Assembly (NCBI GenBank): GCA_027563935.2
Contig: CM050451.1
Coordinates: forward strand, 97,305,565 to 97,369,564
DNA from: Costus lasius
Taxonomy: Eukaryota > Streptophyta > Magnoliopsida > Zingiberales > Costaceae
Length of the DNA stretch: 64,000 nucleotides
Direction: 5' to 3'
Part shown: positions 36,447 to 48,043 of the stretch, in pieces
Layout: each line of letters starts with the position of its first letter
Numbering within the stretch: the stretch's first letter is position 1
Notes under the pieces: model-generated
Told to the model about the DNA's origin: nothing
Database searches by the model: none
The model's input: only the letters and a program-made list of their open reading frames with translations
Translations under genes and position numbers: made by a program

Positions 36447-36530
36447 ATGCAGCAATGGCAGCCGGAGAGCAGCAGCACGACCTTCGAAGAGGCCTCAATG
36501 AGGAGCAAGACCTTCGTCAAGGCGCTGCAG
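36447..36530 (+). pseudogene. ABIL1-like: Captured ABIL exon 1
   Basis: ATG at 36447 follows a GA-rich leader typical of a plant 5' untranslated region. The 28 codons end SKTFVKALQ and are directly followed by GTGTTT, a splice donor. This matches, from my knowledge of the family, the N-terminal helix of ABI-like (ABIL) proteins, subunits of the SCAR/WAVE complex that drives ARP2/3 actin nucleation. Only this piece and the next exon are present, so no functional ABIL can be made. A short fusion transcript from the hAT element is conceivable. Confidence 0.8.
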
Positions 36531-36923
36531 GTGTTTCCTCCGCTCCTCTTGGTTCCATTGCTTTGCTTCTTCATCGTCCAGAGAGGAGTTTGCTTTGAGT
36601 GTCATTTTTTTTTTATTATTTTTCTTTTTTGTTCGATCGTGTTTGGATGCTAGGGTTTTAAATGAACTATTTCGCTTCTTCTACTGCTTCTCGATGAGTT
36701 GTTTTTCTCAGCCTGTCTCCCATCGGATGATTGCTCCAATTTATGCAATTCGAAAAGGTTCATATTTTGTTTGATTGGTGGAAAGTTTTTCTCCTTTTTT
36801 TTTCTAACTTGAGCTGTCTTATGGTTATCACTGACTTGTGATGGTGACAAATTATTTGCCTTATCGCGGTTTTCTTTAATCAACCATGACAATAACGTTT
36901 TTTCTTATACTTTCTACGTGCAG

Positions 36924-37006
36924 GAACTGAAGAACCTAAGACCTCAACTTTACTCTGCTGCCTAGTACTGTGAAAAGCTTTACCTTCACAATGAGCAGAA
37001 ACAAAT
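36924..37006 (+). pseudogene. ABIL1-like: Captured ABIL exon 2 with stop codon
   Basis: After a pyrimidine-rich tract and GTGCAG acceptor it reads ELKNLRPQLYSAA, then TAG at 36963-36965 where glutamate is expected (GAG to TAG), then YCEKLYLHNEQKQ to a GTAATG donor at about 37007. This is the conserved next ABIL segment in phase with exon 1. The ~393-bp intron between them is retained, so capture was from DNA, not from spliced RNA. Downstream, 37007-37660 looks like the following intron; I see no third exon. Confidence 0.82.
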
Positions 37007-37950
37007 GTAATGTTATCTTTCCCAATGAATGCTTCTGACATTTTACTCTGATCCATGATTCTTTCAACGGAGTGTAAGGTGTAAATTTTGGGTGAACTAT
37101 CTATGTTTTACTGGTTCGAATGCAAAAGATTTCAATGTTTGCTTTCTGTTTAGACAAGTTGTAATCTAATACTTCCTTCCTCGTTTTACACGCATGATGC
37201 AGCACCCAAGTTATTAAGCACATAATCCGTAGGGAGATAACTTAGAAGAATTAGATATGATATGCCAATGACATTGAACAAAATGGATAACAAAGAAATG
37301 ACAGCACAGATGTTCTATATGTTCATTCAATTAGTATATAGTTTGAATAAGACATATATAATGAACAAAGTTTAGATCAGTGATGAACTATCATAAAGTG
37401 AACAGAACATACAACTTTGTGATGAAATCCAGGGCAGATTTTGCAAGTGTAATTCTGACAAATTATCTGATGTTCATGAATAGAAATTTCTTTTATTGAA
37501 TTTTTGAGTCTGATCCCAGCAGTTAAGATAATATAACACAATTATGCGTCTGTGTTATACACTGGGAAACTTCAGTGTATAATTTTATTGTGTTTGATTG
37601 TGTTTGAATATCATATTAGGTATTTGATTATTTGATTTTTTTTAAACTTTTGATTGAATAATTTATCTTCGGGTCGGGTACCCATTTCACTATCGGGTCG
37701 GGTACCCATAAAAACCCATAAGCCTAGGCAGGTACCCGTGGTCCTTAAGTTTGATTTTATACATATATGTTTATTCGGGTACCCGCGGGTACCCGTTTAT
37801 GTACCCGTGGGTACCCGTTTATGTACCCGCGGCGGGGTCGGATTGTGAGAGATGATACCCGACCCGGGTTCGGGTAGCGGATAGTGTCCTTCGGGTCGGG
37901 TTCGGGTAGTGTGGGAAAACACGAGTACCCGACCCATTGACTATCCCTAG

Positions 37951-37958
37951 TAATTGTT
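37951..37958. repeat. 8-bp target-site duplication TAATTGTT, right
   Basis: Matches 35947-35954. Confidence 0.9.
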
Positions 37959-37984
37959 ATCCAACCATTTTCACGCTAACAACT

Positions 37985-38690
37985 ACTCCCAAACTCTCAT
38001 ATTCACAAAATCCAAATATTCATAAATCCTTAAAAAGCTTAATATTCATCAAATTCAAATATTTATAAGCCTGTAAAATATCAAATATTATCAAATTTAA
38101 ATTTAAATATTCACAAGCTGGCATTATTTATCAAATTTAAATATCCACGAGCCTTTAAAAGATTGAATATTTGTCAAATTCAAATTATAGATATTCATAA
38201 AATACAAATATCCACCTGCCCTCAAAAAGTTGAACATTTATCAAATTCAAATATCCAAAAGTACTCAAAAGGTCAAATATTTACCAAATTCAAATATCCA
38301 CAATCACAAAAGGTCGGATATTTACTAAATCCAAATATCTATAACCCAATAAAGGTCACATGTTTATCAAAGTCAAATATCCACAAGCTCTTAAATGACT
38401 CAATATTTATTAAATTAAAAAATCCATAGGTCCTCAAAAGGTCAAATATTTGTCAAATCCAAATATCTATAAACCCTTAAAGGGCCGAATATTTGGCAAA
38501 TTCAAATATTCATAAACCATCAAAAGATTAAATTTTTATCAAAATTTAAACATCCGCAAGTCCTCAAAAGATTAGATATTTATCAAATTCAAATATTCAC
38601 AAATAGGATGAATATTTACCAAATTTCAAATATTCATATACCATTAAAGACCGAATATTTCCTAAGTTCAAGCATCTATTGGTGAGCCTT
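37985..38690. repeat. Minisatellite, ~40-bp unit, about 17 degenerate copies
   Basis: Repeats of AATATTTATCAAATTCAAAT followed by ATCCACAAGCCCTCAAAAGG, each with changes. The frame at 38163-38429 exists only because the unit lacks stops in one phase. Same family as 45575-45731 and 47099-47310. Confidence 0.85.
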
Positions 38691-38959
38691 GTAGCGTTAA
38701 AAAATATTTCTTGCCTTACCATCTATTAGTGAACCTGTTGTTTAAGTACCATCACTTTGTAAGTAAATATCACAAAAATTTTATGAGATAAAAAATCTCA
38801 ATCGTTTGTATAACCAAGGACACTTCAACTGACTAGATAACAACAAAGAACAAAGAGAAGATCTAGTAGCCTATATGTATAATGTTTAACTAACCCATCA
38901 TTTTTCTTCATTCTTGCCTTCTTCTCTGTTGCAATCTAAAGTGGCTATGCAACTCAAGT

Positions 38960-40160
38960 TTGGAAATCCTATTATTAGAAAGAAGGTTGTTGTTACGACA
39001 ATGCTAAAAAGTAATACATGACCTAATTTAAAATGCTTAAGTCTAAATTAATAATAGTGAGTTCAATAAGCATCATTTACCATATTATTTTTACTCTCTC
39101 TTCCCATATGAGACTAAACTAGAGTATCTAGGTGGAATCTTGTTGAAAAGATATAAATAGTGCCTCTCACATCTTATTGTCGATGGCTTGAAATTAAAGA
39201 TCAGTTATTTCATACACATCCAGGACAATCAAATGATGGCTATAGATGTATTATCCTACAGCAATCTAGATGTGTCACACATCATGGATTAAAATACTGA
39301 TTTGTACTAGGCAATACAATCGATATGTGCTGGTCCAATCTTGGACTAACTAGTACACGAAACTATGGGAGATGAGTGGAACAAAAGCAGAAGTGGAGGC
39401 AACAGGGGAAGAGAAGCTGTGGAGGTGATGGAAACGGCTACTTGCCCGGAGCTGAGGAGGTGGAGGCATAGTGGAGGCATCACATGGAGTAGCAGCAACC
39501 TTACTTACTCACCTGGAGCTCACACATGTTGCTCATTAGCTCACCTTCTCGCACTCTCTGGCTCACTTGCTCTCCTCTTCCTCTCTAACGGCAAAAGTAG
39601 AGGCAAAGCACTTAAGAGGGGCAAAGGTAGTGTTACAACCCGTTTAGTAAGCAAATATCTAGCATGGACTAAACTGGGTATTACAATCTCCCCCATTTAT
39701 GACTTAAAATCCTCGTCGAGGAGATTTAACACATGCTATGCAAAATATTCATCAACTTAGCAAGGAGGAGATTTAACACATGTCATGAAAAATATTCATC
39801 AACTTAGTAAGCAAACATACTGGGGTATTACAATCTCCCCCACTTATGACTTGATGTCTTCGTCAAGGGGGAAATTTAACACATGTCCCAAAAGGTCAGC
39901 CTAATGGGATTTGCTCTAATATCATATGTAGCAAACTATTCATCAACTTTTTTTTGCCATTCATCAACTTAGTAAGCCTAATATGATAATATGACCTAAT
40001 TTATTAAAATCCTTAATCCCAAATTAACAATAATAAGCCCACTAAGCCTTATATACTATACTGCCTTTTCTTACACTTCGAATGTGGGATAGATGGAGCA
40101 AAAGATATATTGTGTTTTCTCCCTACATCATATTGTGTTTTCTCTTCACACTTATGTCAA
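38960..40160 (-). mobile_element. Probable worn non-autonomous LTR element
   Basis: Two stretches share GACCTAATTTAAAAT-type text followed by AATAATAAT words (from about 39020 and from about 39990). Between them, on the minus strand, are two GTGGGGGAGATTGTAATAC-like polypurine junctions (about 39690 and 39835) and a worn primer site resembling TGGTATCAGAGC (about 39928-39940). This layout resembles the compact element at 24639. The ends are not established. The frame at 39365-39760 has no recognised domain. Confidence 0.4.
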
Positions 40161-40167
40161 TACCGAC
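40160..40167. repeat. 8-bp target-site duplication ATACCGAC, left
   Basis: Repeated at 40550-40557. Confidence 0.85.
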
Positions 40168-40549
40168 CAGTGTTATCAATAGCTGATCGCGGAAAATAGC
40201 GGAAAGCTAAAAATCCGCAATATGATATAGCGGATTGCGTTGCGGGCAAATAGCGGAAGTCACATAATGTTTAAAATATATATTATACACATAAAAAATT
40301 AAGTATAACGTTTGAAATATATGTTACATACCTAATAAATTAAGATGCATAAAAATAAAATAAATCATATAAAGAAAGATCACACAGTACCAACTCAATT
40401 CAAGTCATAATTTTATTTTTTAAAATTTAAAAATATTATAATGTGGTCTTATCCGTTATAGCGGTGCTATAGCGTTTCATAGCGGATTGCTCAAAAACCG
40501 CTATGGAAAAACGCTATAGCGCCGCTATTGCGGCTATTTAATAACATTG
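40168..40549. mobile_element. hAT-type MITE, 382 bp
   Basis: The ends CAGTGTTATCAATAGC and, inverted, CAATGTTATTAAATAGC form imperfect terminal inverted repeats. Subterminal TAGCGG/CCGCTA words are repeated many times. It has a perfect 8-bp duplication and no coding capacity. Confidence 0.85.
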
Positions 40550-40557
40550 ATACCGAC
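40550..40557. repeat. 8-bp target-site duplication ATACCGAC, right
   Basis: Matches 40160-40167. Confidence 0.85.
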
Positions 40558-42046
40558 TAGTACATATTGGTCTAAGCATGGACCCATATGCTCGGACGGG
40601 GTATTTAAACCTTGCTACACATATGCATTTGGTTGCTACTAATAAAGTCATGATGTCCCCTAGAGATTAAATTCAAAATGTCTTAAGATAATCCAATTTT
40701 ATAGCAAAAGTCAAGCTTTTTTTTCCTTCAACTAATTTGGATGACATCATCAAAACTAAAATATTGGAGTGAGTTATTAGAAGGGACAAAGAACAAAAAA
40801 AAAAATAGTTCAAGAAAGTATTCCTCATAATTTATTTGAAATCAAGTATAACATATAGAATACTTAGTCCAATCATCAACAGTTGAAGTAATGATACTGC
40901 AACCAATATATGGTATGAACTAAGTAAAGAATCACATTTGTAGTGATATGGCAATGAGTGAGACTTGGTATGACAAGCATTAATCCACCTCATACCTATC
41001 TCTGATGGGAAATTGACCACCCACTAGACTGACTCCCACTCTCATCCTATTTTTAATTAAAAAATAAAAAATAAAAAAAATATTTTAATTAAAATAAAAT
41101 AATGAGGGTTATAATGATATATAAATTATATATTCAAAATCCCCATACCTGACGTCGCCCCACATGTGATGAATTTTTCATAAACCCAACCCAAAACCTC
41201 GTCAAATCATATTTTTCCTATTGAAGTCAGGTCAGGGTAGGTTCGGGTTATTTTGCTAGCATTATGAGGATGTAGATGATGAAGCAAACATAATTAGAAA
41301 ATCATTGGTGGCAAACCTGGGTAAAGGCATTTAAGACATTAAGTAGTCAATTAGACTATAGATAATAATAGATGACTGTGGTTTGACCCAAAGGACTAAA
41401 TGTTTCATGCCAATAGTGAAAAGTCGTACCACATTGTCCAAATATAATTCTCTCAATTTGTCAAGTTACAAATTGAAAAATGATATCTAAAAGATAATTG
41501 GTATTCATCCATGAAGCTAAATGTTCATTGATTAAAGCATAATGGTATTGTAATATGTCGATAAACTTTAAAGACTTGTGCAAGAAGGCGAAACTACCAA
41601 TAGTGCAATTTGTAAAGTAACCCTATGCCAGCTTAAGCTTCATCTTACTGTGTATTGAGAAGAACAAATCTCAGGTACTGTTAATCCTCTTATTCTACAA
41701 TGATAAATCATGTTATGTGAATTATCTAAGTTTTCTTTTCTTTCAATACTATAGTTTTTTTTTCTTTCAATACGAACATAATGACACTAATTTGGGACCA
41801 AATAAAATTGATGCATGGCATACAATCTCGGGTCTGGATCTGCATCAATAAAACTTCTAGTACGTTTTCATATATTTTATAAAGAAACAAGTACTGCAAA
41901 TCAAACAACAACAGTGTACAATTTGTTGACGCACACAAAACTGCCACAGAAAAGCACTGCTGACACCAAAATTAGAGTAGGATAGAATAGCACACATTTA
42001 TCAAACTATCAAACTACGAAGCAAAATCAGAATCTGAAAAATGAAA
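40558..42046. other. AT-rich intergenic sequence
   Basis: No supportable gene. 41140-41260 contains AACCCAACCC and GGTTCGGGTT words that may be a worn hAT terminus. Confidence 0.45.
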
Positions 42047-42306
42047 CTTACTTGCAGATTTTGGGGCAAAAACACAGCCCTAATCGAGCGTCGGACGGTT
42101 GGCAGGACAGCGACGGCAACAGGGACAGAGGCAACGGCAACGCTGACGGCGACGATGAAAAGGCGGCAACGAGAGGCTTACTTGCAGATTTTGGGGCAAA
42201 AACGAAGCCCTAATCGAGCGTCGGACGATTGGAAAGACAGCGACGGCAACAGGGACAGAGGCGACTGCAACGTTGACGGCGACGACGAGAGGCGACGATG
42301 AAAAGG
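42047..42306. repeat. 130-bp tandem duplication, GC-rich
   Basis: Two units starting CTTACTTGCAGATTTTGGGG at 42047 and 42177, ending in GGCGACGATGAAAAGGCGGC-type sequence. The opposite-strand serine/proline-rich frames here are low-complexity artefacts. Confidence 0.8.
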
Positions 42307-43802
42307 CGGCAATGAGAGGCGAGAGGCGACGTTGAAGAAAAGATCGGGACGAGAGGCGAGAGGCGGCAACGAGAAAGGTGAGAGGAGATGGGAGAGACGG
42401 TGAACATGCGGCAAGAGGTAAAAGGAGCGAGGCACGGGTTGAAAATACGCTCAATTTCTAAACCCTATATTTTCCATTTTACTTCCCTTCCTTTTTCCCT
42501 CCTTCCAATTTTTTATTTATTTCTTTCTCATTTTCTTTCTATTAAACACAGAGTTCAAGGTTTACGGGGGCAAGGTGGAGAGGATGCTTATTATGCTTTC
42601 TTAGAGAAAAAAAAAAGAAAAAAAAAAGAAAAAAAAAAGAAAGAAGAAAAATACGTGAAAAGAAAAAAAAACTATACTCACGTGAATATCGTGTGACAAC
42701 GATTGAGAGAAGAGATCGAAGGTAGTTGCCGGCGCTCGTAGCGAAGGCAGCCGCCAGTGCTCATGAAGGCAAAGGCGAAGGCGACAGTCGATGGTCGTGC
42801 TCACGGCAGCGAAGGCGGCAGTCGGCACTTTGTTCTCGCGATGAAGGCAAAGGCAGCAGCAACAAGGCAAAGGCAGTAGAGGCAAAGGGAGCAGCAACGA
42901 GGCGGGCGATGACTGTATCGGCAAAGGGAGGCTCGTAGCGAAGGGAGGGCAGGGTGGGGGCAAATGTAGCAGCAGCGGGGCGAAGGCGGTAGCGGTGAAG
43001 GGAGCAGCGAAGGGAGGGGTGGGGCGAAGGCAGTAGTAGCGGGGTGGGGCAAAAGCGTCAGCTCGCGCTTAAGGCGAAGGGAGACTCGTAGCTGCAAGCA
43101 TCGGCGAGGGCGAGGCACAGGGAGAAGGAGAGGTGGCGGCGAGGCACGGGAGGTAGGAGGATGGGGTGGGGAGTGGGCGGTGACGGTGACTAGGTGAGCA
43201 ATGCACGCGACTAGGTGAGCAAGGATGCTAGATTTTTGGTTAAAAAAGGAGAAAAGTATCTCACTTTTCTTTCCCTTCAAATCAATCATTCCAATAAAAA
43301 TAGAAAAAAAAAGATTTCTGTCCCTTCTCCCTAGTTTTCCCTCCCAAAAAAATGCGCCCACTGTCATCATCGATGCCATGATACTCAAAGCAATCTGATT
43401 ATGGAACATATCTATCTTAGTAGAATATACTTAGAGTTTCATAGTCTCCTCATTTTCTCTAATCATTTTCCATAACCAAATCAGGATTAGCATCAACTTC
43501 TTGAAACTCATGGCAAATTATGCTCTCCTGATTCTCTCCCATAGTCAGCGATGCCAGTCTCCCATTCCTTACTCCACCATACAATGCAAGTCCCTCTCTA
43601 TCTTCAGCTCATGGTGATAGATTTGTTGCCGAACAAGCGACGATGGTGGATGTGACCACAATGAAGAAGCGATGACGACGGTTGGTCAGTAGAGACAGAG
43701 GTGGTTAACGGTCGGCAAAGGTGATGGATCGTTGGTTGAGGGCAAGCGGGAAGAGCAGCAAACAATGGGTTACAGTGCACGAGCTTCTGATTCCCAGAGA
43801 AG
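42307..43802. other. Low-complexity GC-rich sequence, possible MITE relatives
   Basis: Purine-rich GCGAAGGCAG-type text to about 43200, then ordinary sequence. ATTAAACACAGAG near 42541 resembles the right end of the MITE at 34875, and TTTCCCTCCC near 43340 resembles its pyrimidine flank. Complete ends were not found. Frames such as 42801-43409 are compositional. Confidence 0.35.
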
Positions 43803-45355
43803 TGTTACACACTAGCACGGCTTACCAATATAGTAAAAAGATATTGTTCTCACATGGACAAGTTGCAATTACTAATTAATCGCTTAATCAATAGCTAGAC
43901 AAACTAAATTTTGTTCAAATGCAAAGTAATACAAGATGAACTAAACTAATAGATCGAATTTGTTACTAAACAAGAGATATGAGTTAAATGTATTTCAAGA
44001 TAATTAAGGACACTGGGGTTCATCACAATGATGGGTCTAAAATTTGAACAAAATAATAACATTGTAATTGATCTAAAATCTTCAAGGATTTATCCGTAAG
44101 TATAGGTTACCCCCTTCTAGTAGTATAACCCAGTATCTATTCAGAATGGTCTCCTACTTTCGTGGCTTACCAAACTAAATAGATCCAATGAACACAAGGA
44201 TAAACTAAATGTTCTCGAGCGAATTCTAACTACTTTTGTGATAGAATAATGTGAGTCTAATCTAAGAAGTTCCAACATCGCGATTCACATTTCAATTCTT
44301 CTCGCGACATTATAAACATGTAAAAACTTAGCCAAAGTATATACAAGCAAATATTATAACAAAAATAGATCATAAGAACACTGATATTATAAGTCAAATA
44401 ACATATCGAAATAGAGGATTGCACCCTAAATCCTGCATAAGAAGGCTTAAGCAGCCATAATAGTTCTATTCAGCACAATCTTTTCTCGAATCAAAGTTCC
44501 AAGGAAAATATAGGTAAAAAGAAGACTAATAAGGGAGGAAACAACAAACTAATCCTCTCAAGATAGATGAGAGAATGCCTGCAATTTCGCTAGTAAAAAT
44601 CCCCTTCTCGTCATCACCCTTTCCTTGTCAACACTCCCTCATTTTTCTCTTGTTGGAGAGCCCCCTTTTTTCACCCCAAATCGGTTCTTTTATCCATAGG
44701 AAGGTGTCACTTAAGATTCCCCACAAAATCCCCAAGAAAACCCTTCAATTTTCATGTGAAATGAGCTAAAATTCATGTTCAGCAAACTGTGTCACAGTCG
44801 TGACATTCGTTAGGGCTAGGCTGTGATATGTTATGTAGTATTATGGAAAATTAATCATGGTCATGATGTTGGTCATAGGCAGGCCGTGATGTGTATCATG
44901 ACTATGAAATTGGTCATGTTTGGGCTGTGAACTCTTCTATGAATTTTTGACATGTTGATCATGGCCATGAAGTTGGTCACAGGCAGGCCATGATCGTCTC
45001 GGTGAAAAACTTGTTAACTTTTGGTTCAAACTCATTATAGCCATGATGATCATCATGGTTCAGCTATAAAAAAGTTATTCTCAAAATGCTCATCATGGCC
45101 GTGAAGCTCGTTAAGGTCTGATCATGATTAATACAGAAAACTCCGTTTGACTTCAAATTTGCTGTGCCGACTTATATCTTCATTCTAAATCACTTGATGG
45201 CCTTAGAATTGTCAAATAAGCTCTAGAAATGAGTGATTTCACTTGAAATTAAAAACGACAAAAAAACAGTGAAGATTCCAAACAAAGTAAGTAATTAAGT
45301 ATGATTATACTATAAAAACAATAGAATATGTCTTATTTTGAGATAAAACATATCA
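43803..45355 (-). repeat. Athila-like LTR without clear duplication
   Basis: About 1553 bp on the minus strand. It starts TGATATGTTTTATC at 45355 and ends ...GTGCTAGTGTGTAACA at 43803. GGTAAGCCACGAAAGTAGG (about 44165) matches GGTAAGCCATGAGAGTAGG in the LTR at 58933. It carries a palindrome array (44790-45130). No matching 5-bp repeats flank it and no internal region adjoins, so it is an old solo LTR or a fragment. Confidence 0.65.
44790..45130 (-). repeat. Palindrome array, CATGGCCATGA type
   Basis: Several dyads such as TCATGGCCATGA, TCATGGTCATGA and CAGGCCGTGATG, some paired within a unit. The array lies about 225-565 bp from the LTR 5' end at 45355. Confidence 0.7.
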
Positions 45356-45726
45356 TAAAACATTACCAAAATACAAAGCATTAGGAAGCATGTAAATTTC
45401 AGTTTCTTTTGGGCAGCTAAAATTTCATTGTTGCGCCTAGCTAGTCAGCCTCAAACATTGCTCCTATATGTTGCTTCTACTAGCCATGCCCACAAAAATA
45501 GGCAAGCAACAACCCCAAACAAAGCCCTAGTCAACTTCAGATTGAATGAATTTTGATTGAAAATTTGAATTCACTTCCAAAATTTAAATATTCACAAGCC
45601 ATAAATCTGAATATTTGTCAAAATTTAAATATTTACAACTCATAAAGTCAAATATTTGTCAAATTCAAAGATTCACAAGCCATCAAGGCCAAACATTTAG
45701 CAAATTCAAATTTATATATTCACAAT
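45356..45726. other. Spacer and first part of an interrupted minisatellite
   Basis: No gene. From about 45575 it consists of AAATATTCACAAGCC-type units of the ~40-bp minisatellite, which continue at 47099 beyond the solo LTR. Confidence 0.7.
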
Positions 45727-45731
45727 CCTTT
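45727..45731. repeat. Target-site duplication CCTTT, left
   Basis: Matches 47099-47103. Confidence 0.9.
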
Positions 45732-47098
45732 TGATGTCTCGTATTTATATAGTCCTTTTAACTACTATTTCCTAGTAAATCGAGATGTATTTTCATGCTT
45801 CTACAGCTCTTTCCAGCTTATTTCACTAACTTTCTTCAGAAGCTTCACTATTTGTCATATTTGTTAAATACAGGACAATTCACACATTTCTAGAGCTATA
45901 CGGATGCACAATCACATACCCGAGTGAATCCGAATTCATGACAAGAAATTTAACTTCAGACAAGAGCTAGAATTCACCCGCATTCAGCATTTACTATCAG
46001 CTATAGAGACACATGCCAGCTAAATAGGACACACGCCATCAACATTCATGAACAAACATTAATGAGGAGACATTCATGAATGTAGATTTATTAAAAGATG
46101 TTCATGAATGACGCCACCTTGAAAAAGCACCATGAGGAGGCACCTTGAAGAGGCACCATGAAGAGGCACCTAGAAGACTATAAGAGAGATGAGTTCTCTC
46201 TTGAAAAGGGGGGAGGTCGAAGGCAAGGAGAGGATTACGCTAAAGGTCTCAAGGATTGGTTCCAAGGCGAGAAAATAACATTCCAAAGAGAGAAAGGCGA
46301 CATCAAGGGAGGAGAGAAGGAGTTTGTCTTAGTTCTTTTCTCTTCTCTACTTTGTTCTGTTTCCTTTACATCTTAATCATAAGTCTTGTACTTGTAGTAA
46401 CCATGTGTGTATTAGCGTAAAACCTCTATCGGGATTCGGGCGTAGCTCGTCTTTTTGATTTACAAGTATTAATGTTAAGAATTGCTTTCCGATATATCTT
46501 TTGAGGCCATTTGATCTAGATTTATTTCATTCGTGTTTATCGATTTTCGGCCGGATTGATTTTTACCTTTGTTGATTGTGGTAACAACTGAGAGGTGAAT
46601 CACAATCAACACATTCTCCTTGATCAATCTTGTGTGCTCTATTACAAGAGTCGTAGAGTTCACTTGGGGAATCACGGTGTCCTGTCTCACACGATCTACC
46701 TCTGCTTAGTCCACCGCGAGAGTAGGAGACTAACTAAGTAGATTGTGGAGTTGTCCACCGTGAGAGTAGGAGACTAACTCAGTTGTTGAGTCGCACACCC
46801 GAGAGGGGCACGGCTCAAGAGGACACATCCTTGGTTTTCTAAGGATTATCAAAGCAGTACGTTTCATTACACTTGTAAGTTCAAAGACGTGGTGAAACCC
46901 GATATCCCGATTTCTCTCTCATCGTTCGACTCTCGTTTTATTTCGTTTTCTTAAGTTTGACTTGCTACAACAAACCGAGACCTTTAATTACTTAGCTATC
47001 AAGGATTAGAAGATTTGGTACTTGGCAATCCGTCCCTGTGGAAACGATATCTTACGTACTACATCGGTAAGCCGTGCGCTTGCGGATATTGTGCAACA
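45732..47098 (+). mobile_element. Solo LTR A, Athila-like
   Basis: 1367 bp from TGATGTCTCG to GTGCAACA, with a perfect CCTTT duplication and no internal region: the product of recombination between the two LTRs of one element. A CTATAAGAG at 46178-46186 is a plausible TATA box. Upstream are ATTCATGAAT palindromes and a short tandem repeat; downstream are two GAGAGTAGGAGAC motifs and the conserved end GCCGTGCGCTTGCGG. It interrupts a minisatellite. The frame at 46158-46376 overlaps the transcript start but has no domain. Confidence 0.93.
46040..46177 (+). repeat. U3 palindromes and tandem repeats of solo LTR A
   Basis: About three palindromes with core ATTCATGAA or TTCATGAAT (46047-46110), then about five ~13-bp units like AGGCACCATGAAG (46119-46175) ending at the TATA box. 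Solo LTR B has more units of both. Confidence 0.8.
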
Positions 47099-47310
47099 CC
47101 TTTAAAAGGATATTTATCAAATTTAATATCCATAAGCTCTCAAAATGTTGAATGTTTATCAAATTCAAATATTCATAAGTCCTCTAAAAGTTGGATATTC
47201 ATTATGCTCAAATATTCATAAGCCCTCAAAAAGTTGGATATTTATCAAATTCAAATATCCATAAGCTTTCCAAAAGATCATATATTCATCAAAGTTGAAA
47301 AGAACATAAC
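47099..47310. repeat. CCTTT duplication (47099-47103) and second part of the minisatellite
   Basis: The first five bases are the right target-site copy. Then about five units of AAATTCAAATATCCATAAGC, spaced by CTCAAAAGTTGG-type text. Confidence 0.8.
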
Positions 47311-47416
47311 ACAACTTGTTATTCATTTGTTAGGGTTACACAGTAACATTGATAGTGTAAGAGGGTTGGAACCCAAACCCGATAAGCTAATAAACCATAA
47401 TTGCTAACACTCCCCC

Positions 47417-48043
47417 TCAAGCTAGAGCAAATATGTCAATCATACCTAGCTTGTTACAAAAATCATGAAATTTTGTTGAGTTGAGAGCCTTAGTAAAGAT
47501 ATCAATGACTTGGTCTTCAGATTTGGTATATTGAGTGTTGATCTGGTGATTCAGAATGACATCTTTGACAAAATGACAGTCAATCTCCACATGTTTGGTT
47601 CTTTCATGAAATAAGGGATTATTTGCAATGAATATAACCGATTGATCATCACAGTGCATGACCATTGGAGTAACAATAGCTATATTGAAATCTTGCAATA
47701 GACTCTTGATCCACATGAGCTCACACGTAGTATGAGCCATTGCCCGATATTCAGCTTCACAACTGGATCGAGATACAACATTTTGTTTCTTGCTTTTCCA
47801 TGTGACTAGATTACCCCCAATGTATGTGCAAAATCCCGAGATGGATTTTTGATCATTAATGTTTCCTGCATAATCTGCATTAGAGTAGGACTTAATAGTG
47901 AGTTGTCGTCCCTTTTTATATAGAAGACCCTTGCCTGGAGACTTCTTGATATATTGTAACATTTTTAGCATTGCCTGCCAGTGGTCTTTCTTGGGGAACT
48001 GCATAAAGTGACTAACAACATCCACTGCGAATGATATATCCGG
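47417..48043 (-). pseudogene. Minus-strand copia: RNase H and pol end
   Basis: SYSNADYAGN with catalytic D (about 47880), SSCEAEYRAMA with E (about 47760) and HCDDQSVI (about 47650). It ends DIFTKALNS...LGMIDI at 47417, close to the polypurine tract, so the natural C-terminus is present. A TAG just upstream of this frame separates it from reverse transcriptase. Confidence 0.88.

Larger units (their letters stand above)
35955..37950. mobile_element. Non-autonomous hAT element carrying a host gene fragment
   Basis: 1996 bp. The ends are AGGGATGTCAATTGG and, inverted, CTAGGGATAGTCAATGG. Subterminal regions (35975-36135 and 37670-37930) are packed with GGGTACCCG and GGGTCGGGT words, as expected for transposase-binding repeats of hAT elements. 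There is no transposase frame. The middle (about 36230-37010) holds part of a plant ABIL gene with its 5' untranslated region and first intron, making this a Pack-type element. Confidence 0.88.

Noticed and set aside
37985..38690. CRISPR-like regular repeats
   Set aside because: Every unit varies, there is no constant repeat with unique spacers, no cas genes, and the context is a plant genome. It is a degenerate minisatellite.
42080..43409. Long minus-strand frames of 120-202 codons
   Set aside because: Pro/Ser/Leu-rich translations of purine-rich simple repeats; several overlapping frames are open at once, which signals composition rather than coding.
46158..46376. Small gene in solo LTR A (and 51716-51976 in B)
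   Set aside because: The frame begins in the 13-bp tandem repeat and is not kept between A and B.
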